A DNA stretch of 10,387 nt, from NCBI GenBank assembly GCA_947478985.1, contig CANJYC010000046.1, positions 1 to 10,387 of the forward strand, written 5' to 3'. The position numbers and the translations under genes were made by a program. The DNA is from Acidobacteriota bacterium (GTDB taxonomy: Bacteria > Acidobacteriota > Vicinamibacteria > Vicinamibacterales > UBA2999). Position 1 is the stretch's first letter. Each line of letters starts with the position of its first letter. The notes beneath the pieces were generated by a model. It searched no databases. It was not told the DNA's origin and saw only the letters and a list, made by a program, of their open reading frames with translations. Below are positions 1 to 6,365 of this stretch, piece by piece.

Positions 1-123
1 AGTATTCGGGTGGTCTTCGCGGTGGGGAGCGCCGTGCTCGTCGCACTGGCGATTGTGGTGCGGCACGTCATGGTCGCGCGCAATCCCGACATCGAGCGTG
101 CCCCGGCGGTCGACGAATCCTAG
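1..123 (+). CDS. 3' end of an unidentified membrane protein (partial)
   Basis: The first reading frame is open from the window edge to a TAG at 121-123 and encodes 40 residues. They begin with a strongly hydrophobic stretch (residues 5-20, rich in V, A and L) that looks like a transmembrane helix. It is followed by a basic patch (RHVMVAR) and a polar, proline- and acid-containing tail ending in DES, so the protein would finish with a short tail, probably cytoplasmic by the positive-inside rule. It lies 26 bases before hflX on the same strand. The family cannot be recognised from this fragment, and a chance open frame in GC-rich DNA is possible, though the clean hydrophobic-then-charged layout argues for a real C-terminus. 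Confidence 0.5.
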   Translation, partial: SIRVVFAVGSAVLVALAIVVRHVMVARNPDIERAPAVDES

Positions 124-141
124 TACGCAAATCCTAGTACG
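116..141. repeat. 12-base tandem direct repeat before hflX
   Basis: The sequence AATCCTAGTACG occurs at 116-127 and again at 130-141, 14 bases apart with two bases between copies. The first copy runs across the TAG stop of the upstream reading frame. The second supplies most of the -10-like hexamer in front of hflX. The simplest reading is a 14-base tandem duplication whose last two bases differ between units (CA versus AT). A regulator-binding direct repeat is the alternative. Confidence 0.75.
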
Positions 142-143
142 AT
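138..143 (+). promoter_or_regulatory. Candidate -10 element for a leaderless hflX transcript
   Basis: TACGAT fits the TANNNT form of a sigma-70-type -10 element and ends 6 bases before the GTG at 150, so transcription would be expected to begin at or next to the start codon. No purine-rich Shine-Dalgarno is present in the 20 bases before the GTG, which is consistent with leaderless initiation. No good -35 hexamer is seen at the expected distance. The call is inferred from spacing only. Confidence 0.35.
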
Positions 144-149
144 AGCGCC

Positions 150-1424
150 GTGGCGGTGGAACGAGCGGCTCTCGTCGGACTGGTTGGTGGATCCGCGCGC
201 CGGATCGAAGCCGAGCATTCGATGAATGAGCTGGCCGGCCTCGCCGATGCGGCCGGCGCGACGGTCGTGATGCGGATGGTGCAAGAGCGCGCGCGCCCCG
301 ACGCCGCCACGTTCATCGGCAAAGGGAAGGTGGCGAGCCTGGCCGCCGCCGCGGCCGAAGCAGCTGTCGATGTCGTCATCTTCGACAACGAGCTCACACC
401 CGCACAGCTGACCCAGCTGCAGGAGAAGCTCGGGCGGAAGGTCATCGACCGCACGCAGCTCATTCTCGACATCTTTGCCCGCCGCGCACGTACCCGCGAA
501 GGGAAGTGGCAGGTGGAGCTGGCGCAACTCAAGTATCTGCTGCCGCGCCTGGCCGGTTCGAGCACCGGGCTGTCGCGGCTCGGCGGCGGCATCGGCACCC
601 GCGGCCCTGGGGAGACGAAGCTCGAGAGCGACCGCCGGCGCATCCGCGTCCGCATCCAGGCCATCGAGAAGGAAATCGACCAGGTGCGCCAGCGCCGGTC
701 GCAGCTGCGCGAACGGCGCCAGAAGCAGTCAGTCCCCACCGTGGCGCTCGTTGGCTACACCAATGCCGGCAAGACCACGCTCTTCAACCGCCTGACGCAC
801 GCGGATGCCGTGGCTTCGAACGCGCTCTTCGTCACCCTCGATCCGCTCGTCCGGCAGGTGAAGCTGCCCGATCGCCGCGAGCTGCTGCTGTCCGACACAG
901 TGGGCTTCATCGACCGCCTGCCGCACGCGCTGGTCGCGGCTTTCCGGGCGACGCTGGAGGAGGTCGTGGAAGCGGATCTCGTGCTGCACGTCATTGATGC
1001 CGCGACGCCCGACCGCGAGCGGCACATGGCTGCCGTGCGACGTGTGCTGGAGGAGGTGGGCGCCGCCGATGTGGCCGTGATCGATGTCTACAACAAGATC
1101 GACGCGATTACGCCAGAAGAGCGCCGGCGGCTGCGCGAGGCCGACCCCGCGGCCGCGCTGATCTCGGCCGAGGCCGGCGACGGCGTGGGGGAACTCCTGC
1201 AGATGGTGGCCTCGCGCGTGGCGCTCGACACGCGCCGCCTCACGATTCATTTCGACAGCGACAAGCCGTTCGACCGCGAGCAGATCGCGCGCCTCTACCG
1301 CGTGGCGCGAGTCATCAGCCATGTCGCCACCAACGGACGCGTGGTGATCGAGGCGGACGTGCCGCGTCGCTTCATCGAGCGGCTGACCACGCCGGGCCCG
1401 GACGAGATGGGTGATGTGGAGTAG
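150..1424 (+). CDS. hflX: GTPase HflX, ribosome-splitting factor
   Basis: HflX is a cytoplasmic GTPase that binds the 50S subunit and splits stalled or hibernating 70S ribosomes, notably under heat or antibiotic stress. The 424-residue product has the full family layout. An N-terminal HflX domain carries the glycine-rich FIGKGKV (55-61) and the GTRGPGET motif (149-156). A charged helical linker (about 157-197) leads to the G domain. G1 is GYTNAGKT (202-209), G3 is DTVG (249-252), G4 is NKID (315-318) and G5 is near SAEAGDG (339-345). A short C-terminal domain follows. No key residue is missing. The start is GTG at 150, because an in-frame TAG at 135-137 blocks extension, and GTG 156 is a weaker alternative. 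The gene is not beside hfq as in enterobacteria. It leads an envelope-related operon instead, overlapping the next gene by 11 bases. Confidence 0.97.
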   Translation: MAVERAALVGLVGGSARRIEAEHSMNELAGLADAAGATVVMRMVQERARPDAATFIGKGKVASLAAAAAEAAVDVVIFDNELTPAQLTQLQEKLGRKVIDRTQLILDIFARRARTREGKWQVELAQLKYLLPRLAGSSTGLSRLGGGIGTRGPGETKLESDRRRIRVRIQAIEKEIDQVRQRRSQLRERRQKQSVPTVALVGYTNAGKTTLFNRLTHADAVASNALFVTLDPLVRQVKLPDRRELLLSDTVGFIDRLPHALVAAFRATLEEVVEADLVLHVIDAATPDRERHMAAVRRVLEEVGAADVAVIDVYNKIDAITPEERRRLREADPAAALISAEAGDGVGELLQMVASRVALDTRRLTIHFDSDKPFDREQIARLYRVARVISHVATNGRVVIEADVPRRFIERLTTPGPDEMGDVE

Positions 1425-2757
1425 GGCGCTGGCGATCGTGCTGATCGTGACCGCCGCCGGATGCGCGGCGCGGGCGCTGCCGATGTTACCCGCGGTGCCG
1501 AAGTACGCGGACTTCGTCTACCCCATCGTGCCGAAGGAACTGGGCCAGAGGGCAGATGCCGATCGAATCGATGCCGGCTGGCGATTCCTCCAGAACGACG
1601 ATCTGCGCAGCGCTGATCGCGAATTCGCCGCTGCGTCATTGCGAGCACCAGGGTTCTATCCCGCCCAGACCGGTGCCGGCTACGTGGCGCTGGCGGGCCG
1701 CGATTACGTTCGTGCGACAGCGGCCTTTGCCGCGGTCCTCCGTGTCGTGCCACGCTATGTCCCGGCGCTGGTCGGCAGTGGTCAGACGCTGCTCGCGCAG
1801 TCGAAGGATGCCGAGGCCCTTGCGGCCTTCGAAGCGGCTCTCGCCGTGGACGATTCGCTGGCCGATGTGCGCCGGCGCGCGGACCTGCTGCGATTCCGGC
1901 GTGTGCAGGACCTGATTGCGTCGGCCCGTCTGGAGGCGGGGGCCGGCCGCAACGCCGATGCCCGTGCGGCATACGGCCAGGCGCTTCAGGCGTCGCCCGA
2001 TAGTGCATTCCTCTATCACGAGCTTGGTATGCTCGAGCAACAGGCGGGCATGGCTGACACCGCTCTCGAGCACCTGACGCGCGCGGCCGATCTCGATCCC
2101 ACTGACAATGTCGCGCTCATTCAGATCGGCGAACTGCTCGAGCTGCGCCGTGATTTTGTCGGTGCCGAGGCGGCGTACCGGAAGGCTGCGGTCGTAGAAC
2201 CGAGCGCGGGTCTCGCCGCTCGAATTGACAGTGCGGTTGAGCGCGGCCGCGAGGCGCGGTTGCCCGTAGAGTTTGCCGCCATTCCGACAACCACGGCCAT
2301 CACGCGCGGGGCGCTGGCCGCCCTGATTGGCGTGCGGCTGGAATCCATGCTGAGCGGGATGCTGCTCGATCAAGCCGTTCTGACCGATACCGGCGGGCAC
2401 TGGGCCAGAACGTGGATTGAGCGGGTGGCGCGGGCGCGTGTGATTCAGCCGTACGAGGACCACACGTTTCAGCCCGGGGCCCTCGTCACGCGCGGGGACC
2501 TTGCGGCCGCGGTCAATCGACTGGTGTCGGCGATGGCCGTGCAGTCGCCGGATCTCCGCCTGCGGCTCTCACGACGCGTCCAGGTGGCGGACATGAGCAT
2601 GAACCATTTGAGCTATGCCGCGGTGTCCATTGCCGTGTCATCCGGCGCGATGCCGCTGCTGGCCGGGGATCGCTTCGAGGTGGGACGCCTCGTCTCCGGG
2701 GCGGAGGCCATTGACGTCGTTGATCGGATTCGGGTGCTGGCCCGTACCTCACGGTGA
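1414..2757 (+). CDS. TPR-repeat lipoprotein with C-terminal SLH domain
   Basis: Predicted 447-residue exported protein. The N-terminus (MWSRALAIVLIVTAAGC) has a basic residue, a hydrophobic core and a lipobox-like AAGC, so Cys17-18 is probably lipidated after signal peptidase II cleavage. The -3 residue is Ala rather than the usual Leu, which lowers certainty. Residues about 45-280 form a run of alanine-rich 34-residue helical pairs with TPR signatures, such as the segments around ALAAFEAALAVD and ALEHLTRAADLDPTD. Residues about 293-445 look like three SLH repeats. The clearest is about 320-370, with DTGGHW, then FQP, then VTRGDLAA. The last (about 391-440) has the same plan but is more diverged. 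SLH domains bind cell-wall polymers or peptidoglycan, so a role as an envelope scaffold is likely, but the substrate or partner is unknown. ATG 1414 is preferred because GAG at 1404-1406 is better spaced than for GTG 1411. It overlaps hflX by 11 bases. Confidence 0.85.
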   Translation: MWSRALAIVLIVTAAGCAARALPMLPAVPKYADFVYPIVPKELGQRADADRIDAGWRFLQNDDLRSADREFAAASLRAPGFYPAQTGAGYVALAGRDYVRATAAFAAVLRVVPRYVPALVGSGQTLLAQSKDAEALAAFEAALAVDDSLADVRRRADLLRFRRVQDLIASARLEAGAGRNADARAAYGQALQASPDSAFLYHELGMLEQQAGMADTALEHLTRAADLDPTDNVALIQIGELLELRRDFVGAEAAYRKAAVVEPSAGLAARIDSAVERGREARLPVEFAAIPTTTAITRGALAALIGVRLESMLSGMLLDQAVLTDTGGHWARTWIERVARARVIQPYEDHTFQPGALVTRGDLAAAVNRLVSAMAVQSPDLRLRLSRRVQVADMSMNHLSYAAVSIAVSSGAMPLLAGDRFEVGRLVSGAEAIDVVDRIRVLARTSR

Positions 2758-2761
2758 CACC

Positions 2762-3322
2762 ATGCGTTTCCTGACCCTCGCCAACCAGCTCACCCTGCTG
2801 CGGATCATGATGGTCCCGGCCTTTGTGCTGCTGGTCGTCTACGGGTATCTCGGTGCGGCGCTCATCACCTTCAGCATCGCCGGCGCCACCGACGCGCTCG
2901 ACGGTTACCTCGCGCGGCACGCGGACCAGCGCACCGCCCTCGGCGCCTGGCTCGACCCCATGGCCGACAAGCTCCTGCTCGTCACCACGTTTATCGTGCT
3001 GACGCTGCCTGGTCTTCCGCTCACCAATCACCTGCCCATCTGGCTGACCGTGCTGCTCATCAGCCGCGATGTCGTGATCGTCGGGGTGGTAGCCGTCGTG
3101 AATCTCGCCGTCGGTCCACGGACATTCCGCCCGTCTGTCTGGGGCAAGATGGCCACGGCCACCTACATCGTCACCAGCGTCGTGGTGATGTTTTTCAACT
3201 ACAGGCAGGAGACGTCAATTCTCGTCGACGTCTTCATCTGGACATCACTGGCGCTGGCCGCCATTTCGGCTGCGGACTATTTCTTCAAGATGCGGAAGCT
3301 GATCAACGAGCCGGGGAATTAG
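2762..3322 (+). CDS. CDP-alcohol phosphatidyltransferase, PgsA-like
   Basis: Integral membrane enzyme of 186 residues that displaces CMP from a CDP-lipid with an alcohol acceptor. The family motif is complete: D44, D47, G48, A51, R52, G61, D65 and D69 match D-x2-D-G-x2-A-R-x8-G-x3-D-x3-D, whose aspartates bind the metal and supply the catalytic base. The N-terminal NQLTLLRI and short length resemble phosphatidylglycerophosphate synthase (CDP-diacylglycerol plus glycerol-3-phosphate), the first step to phosphatidylglycerol and cardiolipin. Motif alone does not fix the acceptor, and a CMP-forming cardiolipin synthase or inositol-phosphate enzyme remains possible. Several hydrophobic segments follow the motif (about 76-88, 93-117, 128-146 and 153-168). 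The start is 4 bases after the preceding stop, with GGTGA (2753-2757) as a modest Shine-Dalgarno, so translation is probably coupled to the lipoprotein gene. This is the last gene of the plus-strand operon. Confidence 0.9.
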   Translation: MRFLTLANQLTLLRIMMVPAFVLLVVYGYLGAALITFSIAGATDALDGYLARHADQRTALGAWLDPMADKLLLVTTFIVLTLPGLPLTNHLPIWLTVLLISRDVVIVGVVAVVNLAVGPRTFRPSVWGKMATATYIVTSVVVMFFNYRQETSILVDVFIWTSLALAAISAADYFFKMRKLINEPGN

Positions 3323-3438
3323 CGGGTCCCACGGACAGTCGATCCCGCAGGGCATGTGGCGAGCGTCCCCAGGATGATGTGGGACTGTTGTGTGAGGGAA
3401 GAAACGTCCTTGCTCGTGCCTGATTCGTCAGTCGCGTT
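3323..3438. other. Convergent intergenic gap
   Basis: This 116-base gap separates the plus-strand operon from the minus-strand SpoIIAA-like gene. GTCCCAC (3326-3332) and GTGGGAC (3379-3385) are inverted copies, but the 46-base loop and lack of a T-run make them a poor terminator. No promoter, RNA gene or small coding frame with a ribosome-binding site was recognised. Confidence 0.5.
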
Positions 3439-3852
3439 CTAGCGCTCGCCGGCGCCGCCATCGGGAGCGCCGTCTGCCTCTGGTATCCCGATCCACTGAC
3501 GAGCCTTGTTGATGTGGTCGAACTGCACCCGCAGCTCATCAGGATGATCGGAGAGCAGCGTCTGAAACATCCGCATGACGCCAAACATCACCATCGCACC
3601 GGGGTGCACGATGAATGCCCGCCGAGCGCCGGCCCCAAAGATCGTGCGATCGGCGAGCGTCTGGACGCCGGCCGCGGTGATCTCCACGGCGGTGACCTCC
3701 TGGAAGTCGAAGATCTGGCTCAGGCTGGGTTTGAACTTCGGATCCTGCCGGAGGCGCCGTTGATGCTCCAGGAGGTCGGTGTCCGTGAGGACGCTCCATG
3801 CTCGACTGAAAACGACGCCGAGTTGCTCGTCAATCACGTATTCCGCTGGCAT
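3439..3852 (-). CDS. SpoIIAA/STAS-like protein of unknown function
   Basis: Small soluble protein of 137 residues with no signal peptide or membrane segment. The pattern resembles the SpoIIAA-like proteins common in soil bacteria. It opens with a beta hairpin (YVIDEQLGVVFSRAWSVLT). Then come a helix with the DLLEHQRRLRQDPKF signature, a strand with FDFQEV, a helix ending in LADRTIF, a strand containing RRAFIV, a FGVMRMFQTLL helix, and a final helix with ARQWIGIP. The strand FDFQEVTAVEIT sits where the phosphorylated serine of true anti-anti-sigma factors lies, but no DSSG-type motif is present, so sigma-factor control should not be assumed. The last 12 residues are a low-complexity G/A/D tail. 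ATG 3852 is well supported by GGAAAG five bases upstream. It lies 120 bases downstream of the glycan operon on the same strand and could be its last gene. Family call is moderate; function is unknown. Confidence 0.75.
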   Translation of the reverse strand: MPAEYVIDEQLGVVFSRAWSVLTDTDLLEHQRRLRQDPKFKPSLSQIFDFQEVTAVEITAAGVQTLADRTIFGAGARRAFIVHPGAMVMFGVMRMFQTLLSDHPDELRVQFDHINKARQWIGIPEADGAPDGGAGER

Positions 3853-3857
3853 GGTTT

Positions 3858-3863
3858 CTTTCC
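3858..3863 (-). promoter_or_regulatory. Shine-Dalgarno of the SpoIIAA-like gene
   Basis: Read on the minus strand, GGAAAG ends five bases before the ATG at 3852. It is one of the clearest ribosome-binding sites in the window and fixes this start. Having its own site suggests independent translation rather than coupling to the decarboxylase gene 120 bases upstream. Confidence 0.6.
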
Positions 3864-3959
3864 AGGCTTACCCGGGGCATCCGTTCACGGCAGCCGATGA
3901 AGGCAGGGCGCGCCGTCAGGCTCACATAGGCAAGGTAGTGCAAGTCAGGACGCTGCGCG

Positions 3960-3973
3960 GTTCACTATTGAAC
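3960..3973. repeat. Short perfect palindrome at the end of the decarboxylase gene
   Basis: GTTCA and TGAAC form a five-base-pair stem around a four-base loop, ending within the TAG stop of the decarboxylase gene. The stem is short and has only two GC pairs, and no T-run follows on the minus strand, so it is not an intrinsic terminator. It is recorded because it is the only hairpin-like element at the operon's 3' end. Chance occurrence is plausible. Confidence 0.3.
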
Positions 3974-4911
3974 TACGTCGCCGCCGCCACTTTCGCCTTG
4001 AAGTAGTCCACGGTCTTCAGCAGGCCTTCTTCGAGGCCCACCTTCGGTTCCCAGCCAAGCATCGTTCGCGCGCGGGTAATGTCCGGCCGGCGCTGCTTCG
4101 GGTCGTCCACCGGCAGCGGGCGATAGACGATTCTGCTGGACGAGCCCACCAGCTTGATGATCGTGCGGGCAATCTGCTCGATCGTGACCTCGTGCGGATT
4201 GCCGATGTTCACCGGTTCGTTGGTGTCGGAGAGCATCAGTCGCAGGATGCCGTCCACCAGATCCGTGACGTAACAGAAACTGCGCGTCTGCGTGCCGTCG
4301 CCGAACACCGTGACGTCCTCGTTGCGAAGTGCCTGCGACATGAACGCCGGCACTGCGCGGCCGTCGCGCAGGCGCATCCGCGGGCCGTATGTGTTGAAGA
4401 TGCGGACGATCTTCGTGTTGACGCCGTGATAGCGGTGATAGGCGAGCGTCAGTGCTTCCGAGAAGCGCTTGGCCTCGTCGTACACGCCGCGCGGGCCGAT
4501 CGGATTCACGTTGCCCCAGTAGGACTCCTTCTGCGGATGCTCCAGCGGGTCACCGTAGATCTCCGATGTTGACGCGATCATGAAACCCGCCTTCTTGGCC
4601 TTGGCGAGTCCCAGCGCATTGTGCGTGCCGAGCGAGCCGACCTTCATCGTCTGAATCGGCAGTTCCAGGTAATCAATCGGGCTGGCCGGGCTGGCCCAGT
4701 GGAGCACGAAGTCGACCGCACCATCGACGTCGATGTGCCGCGTCACGTCGTGCCGGATGAACTGGAAATCGCGATCGCGCAGGTGAGCGATGTTGCCCAG
4801 ATCGCCAGTGAGCAGGTTGTCGATACCCACGACGGCATGGCCGCGATCCAGCAGCGTTTCGCTCAGGTGCGAGCCGATGAAGCCCGCGGCGCCGGTGATG
4901 ACGATTCTCAT
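3973..4911 (-). CDS. UDP-glucuronate decarboxylase (UDP-xylose synthase)
   Basis: Extended short-chain dehydrogenase of 312 residues that converts UDP-glucuronate to UDP-xylose and CO2 with bound NAD. The Rossmann motif is G7-x2-G10-x2-G13, with D31 at the end of strand two to hold the NAD ribose. The catalytic set is T115-S116-E117 with Y144-x3-K148. The stretches FNTYGPRM, DGRAVPAF and VNIGNP are typical of the UXS branch rather than of epimerases or 4,6-dehydratases, although that distinction is made by eye. ATG 4911 places the Rossmann strand directly at the N-terminus, as in homologues, and an extension of 20 Arg-rich residues into the upstream gene is unlikely. The gene is 11 bases after the phosphotransferase stop with no Shine-Dalgarno, so coupling is likely. 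It supplies a sugar nucleotide for this glycan cluster. UDP-glucuronate must come from a dehydrogenase elsewhere. Confidence 0.92.
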   Translation of the reverse strand: MRIVITGAAGFIGSHLSETLLDRGHAVVGIDNLLTGDLGNIAHLRDRDFQFIRHDVTRHIDVDGAVDFVLHWASPASPIDYLELPIQTMKVGSLGTHNALGLAKAKKAGFMIASTSEIYGDPLEHPQKESYWGNVNPIGPRGVYDEAKRFSEALTLAYHRYHGVNTKIVRIFNTYGPRMRLRDGRAVPAFMSQALRNEDVTVFGDGTQTRSFCYVTDLVDGILRLMLSDTNEPVNIGNPHEVTIEQIARTIIKLVGSSSRIVYRPLPVDDPKQRRPDITRARTMLGWEPKVGLEEGLLKTVDYFKAKVAAAT

Positions 4912-4922
4912 AAGGGTGTCGG

Positions 4923-6365
4923 TCAGACGACGGCGTCGCGATGGAAGAAGCCGCGAACTACGGTGAGCCACATGATCTTGATATCAAGCGACACCGACCA
5001 GTTCTCGATGTAATACAAGTCGTACTCAATCCGCTTCTCGAGCGACGTATTGCCGCGCCAGCCGTTCACCTGGGCCCAGCCCGTGATGCCGGCCTTCACC
5101 TTGTGGCGCAGCATGTACTGCGGGATGCGGTGCTTGAACTGCTCCACGAAGAACGGGCGCTCCGGGCGCGGTCCCACAATCGACATGTCGCCCTTGAGGA
5201 CGTTCCAGAACTGCGGCAGTTCGTCCAGGTCGAAGCGACGCAGCCAGCGGCCAACCGGCGTCGCTCGTGGGTCATCGTCGCGCGCCCACACCGGGCCGCT
5301 GCTGTCCTCGGCATCGACATACATCGATCGGAACTTGTAGACGCTGAACGCCTTGCCGTCCAGACCCATGCGCTCCTGCTTGTAGAAGACGCGCCCCGGT
5401 GAGGTCCACCTGACCAGCGCCGCAATGATGAGCAGCGGTATCGACAGCACGACGAGCGTGGCGAATGACAACACGATGTCGCTGAGGCGCTTGAGCCAGG
5501 AGTTGAACCCCTGGAGCGGCACGTCGTTGACGTTGATGATCGGCAGTCCGTCCAGATCTTCGAGTCGCGCCCGCAAGGCGATGAATTGCAGCACGTCCGG
5601 CACGACTTTGACGTCGATGAACTCGCGACTGGCGATCTCCATCAGGTCCAGGAGCTTCGCGTGCTCGTCGAGCGGCAGCGCGACATACAGATGGTCGATC
5701 CGTTCGCGTTGCGTGATCTCGCCGACCTCGCCGAGCGTGCCGAGCAGCGGCAGGCCGCGGTAGCCGATGTGGTCACCCCCCGCGCGGTCGTCCACGAATC
5801 CGATGATCTGGTAACCCAGTTCCCGGTGCTGCAGGATGCGGTCCGCCACGAGGCGGCCAAGGTCTCCTGATCCGGCGATGAGAATGCGCTTGAGGCCGAT
5901 GCCGGCGCGCCAGCGCCGCTCGAGCAGTTCGCGCACGACCTCGCGGGAGGCGTAGGTGAATGCCACCGTCAGGGTGAGAAACATCCCCCAGACGAGCTGC
6001 GACACTTCGTACGCGCCAGCGGCCTTGGCCTGCTCGGAGACGTAGTAGGTCTGCACGTAGAGCGTCGAGGAGAGGCCGAGCATCACGGCGAGAATGCTGC
6101 CGATGAAGACCGAGAAGAAGTCGTCCACGCGGGAGCGGCCGCGTCGAAGCCGGTAGACGCCCTGCAGCTGGAAGGCGACCGGGGTCAGCACCGCCAGGAA
6201 CGGCAGGATGTTGAGGTAGTTCTCGATGGGCGGGTAGCCACGCGTGACCGGGACCAGGCCGCTCTCGAACCGTATGGCATAGGCGAGGATAAACGCCCAC
6301 ATCGCGAGGCATGCATCGGTCACCACGTAGAAGGCAACGAGGAGCCGGTTGTAGCGTCTTACCAT
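4923..6365 (-). CDS. Polyprenyl glycosylphosphotransferase (WcaJ-like initiating sugar transferase)
   Basis: Membrane enzyme of 480 residues that transfers a hexose-1-phosphate from a UDP-sugar to undecaprenyl phosphate, the first step of a lipid-linked repeat unit. Residues about 9-140 hold four transmembrane helices. A cytoplasmic CoA-binding-like domain follows, with GSGDLG at 165-170. After about residue 285 a hydrophobic re-entrant or membrane helix (LSDIVLSFATLVVLSIPLL) leads into the catalytic bacterial sugar transferase domain. That domain shows KQERMG, YKFRSM, the catalytic dyad D381-E382 in LDELPQFWNV, the SIVGPRPERP motif and GITGWAQVNGWRG. Length and layout match the undecaprenyl-phosphate glucose phosphotransferase family, so glucose is the most likely sugar, but galactose or GlcNAc cannot be excluded. 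ATG 6365 overlaps the preceding stop by seven bases (ATGGTAA) without a Shine-Dalgarno, indicating translational coupling. Confidence 0.94.
   Translation of the reverse strand: MVRRYNRLLVAFYVVTDACLAMWAFILAYAIRFESGLVPVTRGYPPIENYLNILPFLAVLTPVAFQLQGVYRLRRGRSRVDDFFSVFIGSILAVMLGLSSTLYVQTYYVSEQAKAAGAYEVSQLVWGMFLTLTVAFTYASREVVRELLERRWRAGIGLKRILIAGSGDLGRLVADRILQHRELGYQIIGFVDDRAGGDHIGYRGLPLLGTLGEVGEITQRERIDHLYVALPLDEHAKLLDLMEIASREFIDVKVVPDVLQFIALRARLEDLDGLPIINVNDVPLQGFNSWLKRLSDIVLSFATLVVLSIPLLIIAALVRWTSPGRVFYKQERMGLDGKAFSVYKFRSMYVDAEDSSGPVWARDDDPRATPVGRWLRRFDLDELPQFWNVLKGDMSIVGPRPERPFFVEQFKHRIPQYMLRHKVKAGITGWAQVNGWRGNTSLEKRIEYDLYYIENWSVSLDIKIMWLTVVRGFFHRDAVV

Noticed and set aside
1636..2463. A 275-codon minus-strand frame inside the TPR/SLH gene
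   Set aside because: No recognisable domain or ribosome-binding site. The plus-strand TPR and SLH pattern is clear, so this is a shadow frame.
3326..3385. Inverted repeat GTCCCAC / GTGGGAC as a terminator between the convergent units
   Set aside because: Seven-base arms with a 46-base loop and no T-run on either strand. It is too weak to call a terminator.
3853..3972. Promoter for the SpoIIAA-like gene in the 120-base gap
   Set aside because: TTGCAC- and TATGTG-like hexamers are present on the minus strand but only about nine bases apart, so they do not form a promoter.
4912..4971. N-terminal extension of the decarboxylase to 4971
   Set aside because: It would add 20 Arg-rich residues ahead of the Rossmann strand and overlap the phosphotransferase gene. 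Homologues start at the strand.
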